From positions 1 to 64,000 of the forward strand of contig JANWJO010000201.1 in the NCBI GenBank assembly GCA_025449435.1: 64,000 nucleotides of DNA, given 5' to 3'. This stretch comes from Chloroflexota bacterium. Lineage in GTDB: Bacteria; Chloroflexota; UBA4733. The notes below the pieces were generated by a model. That model saw only the letters and a program-made list of their open reading frames with translations. It was not told the origin of the DNA and ran no database searches. Shown here in pieces: positions 17,639-25,863 of the stretch. The position numbers and the translations under genes are program-made. Numbering within the stretch: position 1 is the first letter of the stretch; each line of letters begins with the position of its first letter.

Positions 17639-19042
17639 GTGCGCCACGCGCGACACATCCTCTTGGTAGACGCGGACACCGAGCTCGCTCGCTTGCTGGC
17701 GTTCGTGCTCGACGACCTGGGCGAGCTCACCGTTGCCCATTCGTTTCAAGAAGCGGAGTTAGCCATCCGGGCGCAGCCGCCCGACGTGCTGGTGACGAGC
17801 TTCGCGTTGCCCGATGCGTCGGGTCTAGCCATCATGCATCTGGCACGCAGCCAGCAGAAAATCGCCGTGCCGGTCCTGCTCATCGACGCCAAACCGGTGC
17901 CAGGAAACAGTGCGCGTGCCTTTGACGGTGGTGCCGACGAGTACCTGGCACAACCACTCGACGTGGACGAATTGAAGGTACGCCTGCGCGCCTTGCTTCG
18001 CCTGCGCTCGGACGCCGTCGAACTGGCTGATCGCAACGAGCAGCTCGAGCAGGCTAACTGGCGCGCCAATACCCTGTTGCGATCGAGCGAGGCCGTCAAT
18101 GGGCTCGGCGAGCAAGTGTCCGTGTTGCAGTCTGCGCTTGGCGTGCTGCCGGTTCTCTTTGCCGCCGATCGAGTTTCGGTATGGCTGGAGCACGACCTGC
18201 CTAGCGGCCAGGATGACTGGGGGATGGAGGCCGTGCCCAACGGACATCCGCGGCCCATAACCCGCTCGCGCGGGCAAGCCTTTGCGGCGCTTTCGCACGA
18301 AGTGGGTCGCGACCTCGCCATGATTGACGATCCGGCGACGTTTATCGGGCTCGATCTTGCTTCAGAGCTCGGTTGCACGCATTTCATTACGTCCCGTATT
18401 CAACGCCGGGAAACGCACATCGGGAGCCTATTCATTGGCTTCCTGCGCCGACCGGAGTTCCGGCCAGGGACGGAGGAGGTCGTTCGTGGGGTATCCAACC
18501 AGCTTGCGATCGCCATTGAGAACGCGCGCTTGTACGAGCAACTCCACGCAGCGGCACTCACCGACAGCACCACCGGCTTTCACAACATGCGTTACTTCCG
18601 CATGACGTTGGAAACGGAACTGCTCCGGTCCAAGCGCCTGGGGCAGCCGCTGTCGGTGCTCATGATGGACCTGGACAACTTTAAGAATTACAACGACATG
18701 TTCGGCCACCAGGCTGGGGACGAAGCGCTCCGGCAGTTCGGCAATTTTGTCCGCGCCGACCTGCGCCGGTACGACGTCTTTGCTCGCTACGGCGGCGACG
18801 AATTCATCGCCCTGCTGCCGGCTACGGGACCCGTGCTCGCACGCACGATTGCTGACCGGTTGCAACTGCGCATTGGCGAAACGATAGCCACGGTGCGTGA
18901 TGGTATCGAAGTTCGCTTATCGTGCTCCGTGGGGTCTGCCTCTTACCCTGCCGATGGCACCGGCGTGGACAGCCTGGTCCGGGCCGCGGATGACGCCCAC
19001 TATGCGGTGAAACGCTTGCACCAAGCCGAACGCACAGCGTAA
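17639..19042 (+). CDS. Diguanylate cyclase with degenerate receiver, GAF and GGDEF domains
   Basis: 467 residues. Residues 5-120 fold like a receiver (HILLVDADTELARLLAFVL), but the phosphoacceptor position is Ser54 (VLVTSFALPD) and the conserved lysine is Gln105 (EYLAQPLD), so it should not be phosphorylated. A GAF-like domain spans about 145-295, ending IAIENARLYEQL. The GGDEF domain (305-465) is intact: MMDLDNFKNYND, the catalytic GGDEF at 385-389, and the RxxD inhibitory site RRYD at 376-379. It is therefore expected to make cyclic di-GMP with product feedback. GTG 17639 follows AAGGGA. No cyclic-di-GMP phosphodiesterase or effector is in the window. Confidence 0.92.
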   Translation: MRHARHILLVDADTELARLLAFVLDDLGELTVAHSFQEAELAIRAQPPDVLVTSFALPDASGLAIMHLARSQQKIAVPVLLIDAKPVPGNSARAFDGGADEYLAQPLDVDELKVRLRALLRLRSDAVELADRNEQLEQANWRANTLLRSSEAVNGLGEQVSVLQSALGVLPVLFAADRVSVWLEHDLPSGQDDWGMEAVPNGHPRPITRSRGQAFAALSHEVGRDLAMIDDPATFIGLDLASELGCTHFITSRIQRRETHIGSLFIGFLRRPEFRPGTEEVVRGVSNQLAIAIENARLYEQLHAAALTDSTTGFHNMRYFRMTLETELLRSKRLGQPLSVLMMDLDNFKNYNDMFGHQAGDEALRQFGNFVRADLRRYDVFARYGGDEFIALLPATGPVLARTIADRLQLRIGETIATVRDGIEVRLSCSVGSASYPADGTGVDSLVRAADDAHYAVKRLHQAERTA

Positions 19043-19076
19043 GTAGGTTCGCATGCTGGTGCCAGAGTGCTGTCCG

Positions 19077-20036
19077 TCACGGCAGGAATGGTGCCCGCCG
19101 GCCCAGCTGTTCCAGAAGACTCCGGGCGATCGACACGTGCACGCCCTTGTTGCCATTCACAACTTGGGTGATATGTAGGTCGGCGGCAAGACTGACAAGG
19201 CGGTAAGCCACCTCCCAAGGCAAGCCGTAGTACCGCTGCAGCAAGCGAATGAGCACCTGCACTGCTTGACGCGCTGCGACGTCGAGATCCTCGTCGAAAC
19301 CGAGTGTGATGAGGTGTGCAGGCGTCACGGCCAGCGGCAGCTCCAACGAGAAGTCGTCACGAATGGTGACGCAGAACTGACCGCGCAGGCTCGTTTCGAG
19401 TGCATTGATCGTGACCTCACCGTTGCCCTGGACGGCGTGGCCGTCGCCTGCCGAAAATAGCGCGCCATCGTTCCATACCGGCAAGAACAGCGTCGAGCCT
19501 ATGGTGAGATCCTTAAGATCGAGGTTGCCGCCATGTTCGCGCGGTGGTGAGCTGTCAATGCGGCCCCATGCAAGTGGAGGTGCAACGCCGAGGATGCCAA
19601 AAAAGGGCGCGAGCGCGAGCGTTACGCCACTGGAGAGTGTTGCCGATCGTGCGTGCCGATCCAGCGCAATGATCTCGCGGCTCGGGGCATGCACCAGTTC
19701 GGGAAAGAGGCCCTTGCGCGGTCGCAGCCCGGAATAGCCATACGGCGCCGTCAGTTCGATGTGCTGGATGTCGATCTGCAGGACTGCGCCGATGCGCGCA
19801 CCGGCAACACGGATAGGGCCGGTCAGGATGTGCGGGCCAGGTCCACGCTGGGTGACCCCGCGAAAGATATCCGTGATCTCCGGTATGCGCCATTCTGGCG
19901 GCACAGCGTCGTCTGGAAAGCCTGAAGCCGACGACACCAAGAAGGCTTCTCCCGAACGCACCTCGCCGATGGGTTCGAGCGAGGCGTCGAAGTAGCCCCA
20001 GTGGACGGTTCCGATGGTGGGCCGGAAGTGTTGCAC
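19077..20036 (-). CDS. Acetamidase/formamidase-family protein
   Basis: 319 residues. Family hallmarks are an N-terminal strand region with VHWGYFDASLEP, the segment GPIRVAGARIGAVLQIDI, a proline-rich loop (SSPPREHGGNLDLKDLT), and LFLPVWNDGALFSAGDGHAVQGNGEV, which is highly typical of FmdA/AmdA proteins. Members hydrolyse formamide or acetamide to ammonia and the acid, but many are uncharacterised. GTG start at 20036; 148 bases separate it from the divergent aminotransferase gene, and the two may share a control region. No amide-uptake or urea gene is adjacent. Confidence 0.87.
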   Translation of the reverse strand: MQHFRPTIGTVHWGYFDASLEPIGEVRSGEAFLVSSASGFPDDAVPPEWRIPEITDIFRGVTQRGPGPHILTGPIRVAGARIGAVLQIDIQHIELTAPYGYSGLRPRKGLFPELVHAPSREIIALDRHARSATLSSGVTLALAPFFGILGVAPPLAWGRIDSSPPREHGGNLDLKDLTIGSTLFLPVWNDGALFSAGDGHAVQGNGEVTINALETSLRGQFCVTIRDDFSLELPLAVTPAHLITLGFDEDLDVAARQAVQVLIRLLQRYYGLPWEVAYRLVSLAADLHITQVVNGNKGVHVSIARSLLEQLGRRAPFLP

Positions 20037-20190
20037 GGCTCGCCCCTAGCGCGAATGTACTGCTGGCATAACGGGCACATCGTACACCCTATTGGATGGT
20101 GAATAGGTTGGCGAACGCCGAGCCAGCCTGTACCATTGCCGGGAGACGTTCCTGCGCCCCTTTACCGTTGATGCTCATTGGAGAATGGAC

Positions 20191-21552
20191 GTGACAGCAG
20201 ACATCGAGCGGATTGTCCTCGACTTCATGCAAATGCGCCAGTTCGCCAAGGACCCATTCATCTTTGAATCGGCCGATGGCATACGCCTCAAGGATGTCAA
20301 TGGCAAGGAATACATCGACGGGTTGTCTGGCGTGTTCGTGAACAGCTTGGGCTATGGCAATGCCGCAGTCGCTGCGGCTGTAGCCGCTCAACTCGACAAG
20401 CTTCATTTCGCACCACCACTGCACGGTACGACGCCGGTGGCGCTCGAACTAGTGGATGCCCTCTGGGAGTTCGGGCCGCGTGGCATGGGGGCGGTAAAGC
20501 TGCTCAGTGGCGGATCAGAAGCCACCGAAGCGGCGATGAAGCTCGCGCGTCAGTATCATCAGAACACGGGTCACGCCCGCAAGTACAAGATCATTGCCAA
20601 GTATGGCGCCTACCACGGTGCTACCATGGGTGCGCTGTCGGCCGGCGGCAACTGGGAACGCAAGTCTGTCTTCGAGCCGCTGATGCCCGGATTCCTGCAC
20701 GTCCACCCGCCCTACTGCTACCGCTGCCCGTTCGACAAGACCTACGGAACGTGTGGCATCACCTGTGCCCAACTTATCGAGAAAACTATCCAAGCTGAAG
20801 ACCCTGAAACGGTAGCCGCAGTCATTATGGAACCCATCTCGGTCAGTTCGGCCGGCTTCGTGGTGCCGCCGCCAGAGTTCTTCCACATCTTGCACGAGGC
20901 ATGCACCCGCCACAACATCTTGTTGATCTTCGATGAGATCATCACGGGGTTTGGCCGCCTGGGCACCAACTTTGGTGCTGACTACTATGGCGTCGTCCCC
21001 GACTTGCTGTGCTGCGGCAAAGGCATGGCCGGTGGGTATGCCCCAGTGGCTGCCGTACTGCTGGCAGAGCGTGTGTGGAACGCGTTCCTTGGTGACCCTG
21101 AGGAACGCAAGGAGTTTCACCACGGTCATACGTTTGGCGGCAACCCCATAGCGTGTGCCGCCGGTGTGGCCACGCTGCGGCAGATCCAGGAGCGTCATTT
21201 GGTGGAGAATGCGCAGGAGCAAGGTGCTCACCTCCGCCACCGGCTCGAGGCGATGGCGCAACAGTTCCACTACATCGGCGATGTGCGGGGAGCGGGGCTC
21301 CTCCAGGGCATGGAGTTTGTGGCCGACCGCGCCACGCATACACCATTCGCGCCCAGTGTCCGCCCAGGCAAGTTGCTCGAAAAGGCGTGCAAGGACAGGG
21401 GCCTGATCTTGCGCACCGGCAACGATTTTGCCGTCTTTGCCCCGCCGCTGGTGGTCACCCGAGCCGACATCGATGAAATGACGGATATCTTCGAGGATGC
21501 GCTGTGGGCGGTTGCGCCTGCACTCCCAAGCGCCGCCGGCGCTACTCGATGA
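20191..21552 (+). CDS. Class III PLP-dependent aminotransferase
   Basis: About 453 residues of the omega-amino-acid/aspartate aminotransferase family. Seen are the phosphate-binding segment LLSGGSEATEAAMKLARQYH, the PLP-ring contact around IFDEIITGFGRLG, and the Schiff-base lysine in LLCCGKGMAGGYAPVAAVLL. GHTFGGNPIACAAG is standard for the class. A cysteine-rich stretch (PPYCYRCPFDKTYGTCGITC) near residue 185 is found in only part of the family. I prefer GTG 20191 because GGAG lies seven bases before it; ATG 20185 is the alternative but sits too close. Its stop overlaps the ATG of the ceramidase-like gene, so the two act together. The amino donor is unknown. Confidence 0.9.
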   Translation: MTADIERIVLDFMQMRQFAKDPFIFESADGIRLKDVNGKEYIDGLSGVFVNSLGYGNAAVAAAVAAQLDKLHFAPPLHGTTPVALELVDALWEFGPRGMGAVKLLSGGSEATEAAMKLARQYHQNTGHARKYKIIAKYGAYHGATMGALSAGGNWERKSVFEPLMPGFLHVHPPYCYRCPFDKTYGTCGITCAQLIEKTIQAEDPETVAAVIMEPISVSSAGFVVPPPEFFHILHEACTRHNILLIFDEIITGFGRLGTNFGADYYGVVPDLLCCGKGMAGGYAPVAAVLLAERVWNAFLGDPEERKEFHHGHTFGGNPIACAAGVATLRQIQERHLVENAQEQGAHLRHRLEAMAQQFHYIGDVRGAGLLQGMEFVADRATHTPFAPSVRPGKLLEKACKDRGLILRTGNDFAVFAPPLVVTRADIDEMTDIFEDALWAVAPALPSAAGATR

Positions 21553-22991
21553 GTAGCCGTGAGGTACGCACGCCGACCTCGCGCGTGCGCTTCGGGCATG
21601 CTCGCCGCGACATAACGCCACCAATCGGCATTTACCATCGTATGTGGGGTGCCGCCAAGCACGATCGAGCTACCGGCGTGCATCGTCCACTCGTTGCCGA
21701 TGTCGTAACCGTGAGCAGCTTGAGCGGAACCGATGTGGGGTTCGTGCGCGCCTTCATCGATGGCGTCGGGCTCACGGAGGTGCAAGACGAGCGCATCCGC
21801 CGGCACATGGCCCAAGCGGCAGGTGTGCCACTGGATTGTATCGACATCACCTACTCGCACACCCACTCCGGTGGCGTGTTCTGGCCCGATCGGGTAGCCC
21901 TGCCGGGGGGCGATCTCATCGAAGGCTACGTCAATGCGCTTTCCCAGCACCTGGTGGACGCGACCAAAGAGAGTGTGCTGCGCGTGCAACCAGTCACAAT
22001 TACCTATGGCAAGGGTAGCTGCGCCATGGCGGCCAACCGAGACTATTACGATGACGAGTTCGGGGGCCACACCTGTGGATTCAATCCGGATGCCCCCGCT
22101 GATGACACGCTCCTCGCTGGTCGCATCACCGACCCCGGCGGCAACGTGATCGCGACGATGGTCAACTACGCCTGCCATCCTACGTCGCTGGCTTGGGACA
22201 ACACCCTGATCAGTCCGGATTATCCCGGGGCGTTGCGTGCTGAGGTGGAGCGCGTCACGAGCGCGCCGTGCATCTTCGCGCAGGGAGCCTGCGGCGACCT
22301 GGGCCCACGCTGGAACTATTCTGGCAACCCCCAGGTGGCCGATCGCAACGGGCGCATGGTCGGTCTGAGCGCGCTGGCCATCCTTGAAACGCTCGACCCG
22401 CCAGGGACCGATTTCCGCTATCTCGGACCGGTAATTTCGGGAGCGACGCTGGGTGCTTGGGATAGCGCCGCTCAAGATGATAAGCACATCGCCGCAAGCG
22501 AACGCTTCGCCGGTGGCAGCTTCACCGTTGACTTGCCGCTCAAACCCGCACCAGACCGCGCCGCGTTAGAGGACCAACTGCGCAACGGCGAGCGCATGAG
22601 CGTAGAAGCACTGGCGCGCGGCGACACCATCGGCGGCCGTGATGCCCGTGCGCGTGCGGAGCGGGCGCGCCGCTGGCTCGCCCGTATAGACCTGCTTCCC
22701 ACTGGGACGACCTATGCCTTTCCCTTCTCGGTCTACCAACTCGGCGATGCCGTGTGGGTGACGACCGGTGGGGAGCCGTACAACGTGCTGCAAGTTGAAC
22801 TCCGGCGACGCTTTCCGCAGCTCACCGTACTGGTTTCACCGTTAGCCGGCGGCAGGGCAGCAGCCTACCTGTTGCCGCTAGATCGCTATGGCAAAGGCCT
22901 ATATCAGGAAGAGCCTTCGAGCTTGGCTCCAGGGTGTCTCGAGCAGTTGATCGAGGCGGTAGCCGCACGCATCGCCGCACTGGAGGAGTAG
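21549..22991 (+). CDS. Neutral ceramidase-like hydrolase, cytoplasmic form
   Basis: 480 residues. The N-terminus VRFGHARRDITPPIGIYHRMW has the start pattern of the neutral/alkaline ceramidase N-domain family. DITYSHTHSGGVF corresponds to the zinc-binding HTHSG motif. NYACHPTSL followed by SPDYPGALR, and then IFAQGACGDLGPRW, match the family's metal and oxyanion regions. Secreted ceramidases have a signal peptide and a C-terminal domain; here there is no signal sequence, so the protein should stay in the cytoplasm and may hydrolyse a small amide rather than ceramide. Start ATG 21549 overlaps the aminotransferase stop (ATGA). A hydrolase releasing an amine that the aminotransferase then deaminates is a plausible pathway. 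Confidence 0.8.
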   Translation: MSSREVRTPTSRVRFGHARRDITPPIGIYHRMWGAAKHDRATGVHRPLVADVVTVSSLSGTDVGFVRAFIDGVGLTEVQDERIRRHMAQAAGVPLDCIDITYSHTHSGGVFWPDRVALPGGDLIEGYVNALSQHLVDATKESVLRVQPVTITYGKGSCAMAANRDYYDDEFGGHTCGFNPDAPADDTLLAGRITDPGGNVIATMVNYACHPTSLAWDNTLISPDYPGALRAEVERVTSAPCIFAQGACGDLGPRWNYSGNPQVADRNGRMVGLSALAILETLDPPGTDFRYLGPVISGATLGAWDSAAQDDKHIAASERFAGGSFTVDLPLKPAPDRAALEDQLRNGERMSVEALARGDTIGGRDARARAERARRWLARIDLLPTGTTYAFPFSVYQLGDAVWVTTGGEPYNVLQVELRRRFPQLTVLVSPLAGGRAAAYLLPLDRYGKGLYQEEPSSLAPGCLEQLIEAVAARIAALEE

Positions 22992-23028
22992 CGGCGCGGC
23001 TCGGTGGAAGTTGCCCGAAGGAAATGGG

Positions 23029-23100
23029 CTCCTCGAGTAGGATTCGAACCTACAACCTTGCGGTTAACAGCCGCCTGCTCTACCGTTGAGCTATCGAGGA
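23029..23100 (-). tRNA. tRNA-Asn (GTT)
   Basis: 72 bases. The acceptor stem TCCTCGA/TCGAGGA is perfect; D-arm AGCTCAACGGTAGAGC, anticodon loop CTGTTAA with GTT, and T-arm with GGTTCGAATCC are all present. Discriminator base G. CCA is not encoded. It is last in the minus-strand cluster. U1-A72 is present. Confidence 0.97.
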
Positions 23101-23130
23101 AGGCTCGTGGTCTTTAATTGTCTGGTAAGG

Positions 23131-23201
23131 CTGCGGAGCCTGGATTCGAACCAGGAATTCGTGCTCCAAAGGCACCCGTGTTACCGTTACACCACTCCGC
23201 A
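23131..23201 (-). tRNA. tRNA-Gln (TTG)
   Basis: 71 bases. Acceptor TGCGGAG/CTCCGCA is perfect, D-arm GTG-TAACGGTAA-CAC, anticodon loop CTTTGGA with TTG, and T-arm CCTGG-TTCGAAT-CCAGG. The outermost anticodon-stem pair is a G-G mismatch. U1-A72 is the pair that GatCAB-type amidotransferases recognise. CCA is not encoded. Confidence 0.93.
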
Positions 23202-23223
23202 CCAAGCCGCCGCTCGAAATGTG

Positions 23224-23309
23224 TGCCGGGGGCCGGGGTCGAACCGGCACGGAGGTTTCCCCCCATCAGTTTTTGAGACTGACGCGTCTGCCTATTCCGC
23301 CACTCCGGC
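23224..23309 (-). tRNA. tRNA-Leu (CAA)
   Basis: 86 bases with a long variable arm (GGGGGGAAACCTCC region), so class II. Anticodon stem TCAGT/ACTGA encloses CTCAAAA, giving CAA. Acceptor GCCGGAG/CCCCGGC has one A-C mismatch at the sixth pair. Discriminator A. CCA is not encoded. First gene of the cluster. Confidence 0.94.
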
Positions 23310-23337
23310 CAGCGCAAACAACCTTCGAGCGACGGGT

Positions 23338-23367
23338 AGTGTACGACATGCCTCTAGGCGACCGCAA
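23338..23367 (-). promoter_or_regulatory. Promoter of the tRNA-Leu-Gln-Asn cluster
   Basis: On the minus strand, TTGCGG (23362-23367) and TACACT (23338-23343) are 18 bases apart. The predicted start is near 23331, about 20 bases before the tRNA-Leu 5' end. Confidence 0.6.
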
Positions 23368-23451
23368 CAGGAGGGATACTGTATGTGCTGGGGTATGCTT
23401 GTGGAGCTTACCGGCGCGGCTTGCGCCGCAAGTGTGCCTGAAGTTGGCTGA

Positions 23452-25830
23452 ATGGACTTGGTCGAGGTGAACAACAAGGCGCTCGTCACGCTTGAGTTGC
23501 CAGCGGTCCTCGATCAACTCGCAGCGCGCACCGCTTTCTCGGCGAGCCGAGAGCTGGCCGTTGGGCTCGAACCGGTGGCCGACCGGTATTGGGTTGAACG
23601 CCGCCAGGAAGAAACGGCTGAAGCGTTCGCGCTACTGGCAGAGCGCCCTGACTTCTCCGTGCGCGGGGCCCGCGACGTGCGGCAGCTCGCCAAGAAGGCA
23701 GAGCTTGGCGGCATTCTCGACCCGTTGCAACTGCTAAGTATCAGCGGCACGTTACGTGCCGGCCATGCCATTGTGGGAACCCTCAAGCGGCTCAACGTCG
23801 AAACCTTTCGCGTGTTGCAGGAGATTGGCGAGCGTATCCATCCGTGCTCAGCCGTGGTAGCCGAAGTCGACGCGACCATTACCGAAGATGGCGAGGTCAA
23901 GGACTCGGCGAGCCAAACACTCGCGCGCATCCGGCGTGAGCTCCAGCAAGTCCGCTCACGCGTCGCTGAGCGGCTCAACTCCTACCTGAATACCCATCGA
24001 ACGGCTCTGCAAGAACCCATCATCACGACGCGCAACGACCGGTTTGTGTTGCCTGTGCGCGCAGATCATAAATCTGACGTGCCCGGACTCGTTCATGACC
24101 AGTCGGCCAGTGGCGCCACCCTCTATATCGAGCCAATGGCGGTAGTGGAACTCAACAACGCCATGCGATCGCTGCAGGCCGAGGAGCATCACGAGGTCGA
24201 GCGGATCCTACAAGAAGTCTCAGGCGCCGTGGGCGCCGTGGCTCCGCTGGCGGTGGAGACGGTCGAGTCGATCGCCACAATCGACCTGTGCCTTGCCAAA
24301 GCGCGGCTTGCTGAGGAGCAGAAGGCGACCCGCCCACTTCTCGTTGAAGCTGGCAAGCTGCGACTGAGCAATGCGCGGCACCCGTTACTCAAGGGCACCG
24401 TGGTGCCACTCAGCCTCGAACTTGGCAGCGACTGGTCCCAGATTGTGATCACTGGGCCCAATACCGGCGGCAAGACTGTTGCGCTCAAGACCGTTGGACT
24501 GCTCACACTCATGGCAACCTGCGGTCTGCACATACCGGCCGGCGATGGATCCGAGATTGGCCTCGCGCGGGATGTATGGGCAGACATTGGTGATGAGCAG
24601 AGCATCGCCCAAAGCCTTTCGACGTTTTCATCGCACATGAACAACATCATCCGCATCGTGGACAGTTGCTCACCAGGAGATCTGGTATTGCTCGACGAAT
24701 TGGGAGCCGGTACCGATCCAGTCGAGGGCGCCGCGCTGGCTCGCGCCATCCTGGACCACTTGCGTGCGCGCCGTGTCGCCGTAGTCGCGACCACGCACTA
24801 CGCCGAGCTCAAGGGATACGCGCACACTACGCCGGGCGTTCAGAACGCCTCGGTGGAGTTTGATGTGGAGACGCTGTCGCCCACCTACCGGCTTACGATG
24901 GGGCTTCCCGGTCGCAGCAACGCGCTGGCGATCGCTACCAGGCTCGGCTTGCGACCCGACATCGTCAAAGCGGCTGCCGACACCCTGTCGCCTGATCAGC
25001 ATCAGTTTGAGCGCCTGCTTGCGGAAATCGCCAGCGATCGCAAACAAGCGGCTGCCGCGCTCACCGAGGCCAGTGTGCAGCAGCGACGCGCCGAGATTGC
25101 GCGCGCCGAAGCTGAACGGCGCGTTGCGGGCATCGAACGGGAGCGGCAGCGCGTCCTCAAGGAAGCCGAGGATGGGGCCGAGCGTGACCTTTCCGCCTTC
25201 CGGGCACAACTCAACGCCATGCGAGCACGGTCCGACTCGGCGGCAACACGTCGGGAAGTCCAGGGTCTCCAGGACGAGACGTCGGGCATGCTGCGTGAGC
25301 TCTTGGAAAGGCGGCACAAGGCAGCCCAACAGGGTGTGGCTGCGAAACCGGCGCCAGCCCGATTTGTCACCGGCGAGTGGGTTCACGTCGAGTCACTCGA
25401 CCAGGTGGGGCAGGTGGTGTCGCTCGCCAGTGACGGGTCTAGCGCCGAAGTGCAAATTGGGCGGCTCAAGGTGCGCGCCAAAGTCACTGAACTTCAACCC
25501 AGTAAGAAGCCGAATGTACATGCAGCAGTTGCCGACCGCTCCCCAATCGTTTCTTACGAACCAGCCGTCACGGTACCGAAGGTTGGCATCATCTCTTCAC
25601 AGTTGGACTTGCGGGGTAAGCGCGCTGCCGATGTTGACTTGGAACTCGACAGGTTCCTCAATGACGCGTCGCGGGCCGGCGTGCCGTTCGCACGCATCGT
25701 GCACGGCAAGGGGACCGGCGCGCTGCGACAAGTGGTGCAAGAACAGCTGACCGGCCACCCCCTGGTGCGTTCGTTTCGCAACGGTGAAGCCGGTGAGGGG
25801 GGCGATGGCGTCACTATCGCCATGTTGTAG
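23452..25830 (+). CDS. mutS2: Endonuclease MutS2
   Basis: 792 residues, full length. Unlike mismatch-repair MutS it lacks the mismatch-recognition domain; it suppresses recombination or rescues collided ribosomes through its nuclease domain. The MutS core and clamp helices lead to Walker A ITGPNTGGKTVALKTVGLL, then Walker B LVLLDELGAGTDPVEG and VVATTHYAELKGYA. A long coiled coil (about 520-610, rich in Glu, Arg and Ala) joins a KOW-like segment to the C-terminal Smr nuclease domain: LDLRGKRAADVDLELDRFL, then IVHGKGTGALRQVV. The start is ATG 23452; a strong ribosome binding site is not visible. It is divergent from the tRNA cluster and starts 34 bases ahead of purM. Confidence 0.95.
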   Translation: MDLVEVNNKALVTLELPAVLDQLAARTAFSASRELAVGLEPVADRYWVERRQEETAEAFALLAERPDFSVRGARDVRQLAKKAELGGILDPLQLLSISGTLRAGHAIVGTLKRLNVETFRVLQEIGERIHPCSAVVAEVDATITEDGEVKDSASQTLARIRRELQQVRSRVAERLNSYLNTHRTALQEPIITTRNDRFVLPVRADHKSDVPGLVHDQSASGATLYIEPMAVVELNNAMRSLQAEEHHEVERILQEVSGAVGAVAPLAVETVESIATIDLCLAKARLAEEQKATRPLLVEAGKLRLSNARHPLLKGTVVPLSLELGSDWSQIVITGPNTGGKTVALKTVGLLTLMATCGLHIPAGDGSEIGLARDVWADIGDEQSIAQSLSTFSSHMNNIIRIVDSCSPGDLVLLDELGAGTDPVEGAALARAILDHLRARRVAVVATTHYAELKGYAHTTPGVQNASVEFDVETLSPTYRLTMGLPGRSNALAIATRLGLRPDIVKAAADTLSPDQHQFERLLAEIASDRKQAAAALTEASVQQRRAEIARAEAERRVAGIERERQRVLKEAEDGAERDLSAFRAQLNAMRARSDSAATRREVQGLQDETSGMLRELLERRHKAAQQGVAAKPAPARFVTGEWVHVESLDQVGQVVSLASDGSSAEVQIGRLKVRAKVTELQPSKKPNVHAAVADRSPIVSYEPAVTVPKVGIISSQLDLRGKRAADVDLELDRFLNDASRAGVPFARIVHGKGTGALRQVVQEQLTGHPLVRSFRNGEAGEGGDGVTIAML

Positions 25831-25863
25831 TAGGGCTGGATCTGCAGCGGTAATGGTAGTCTC

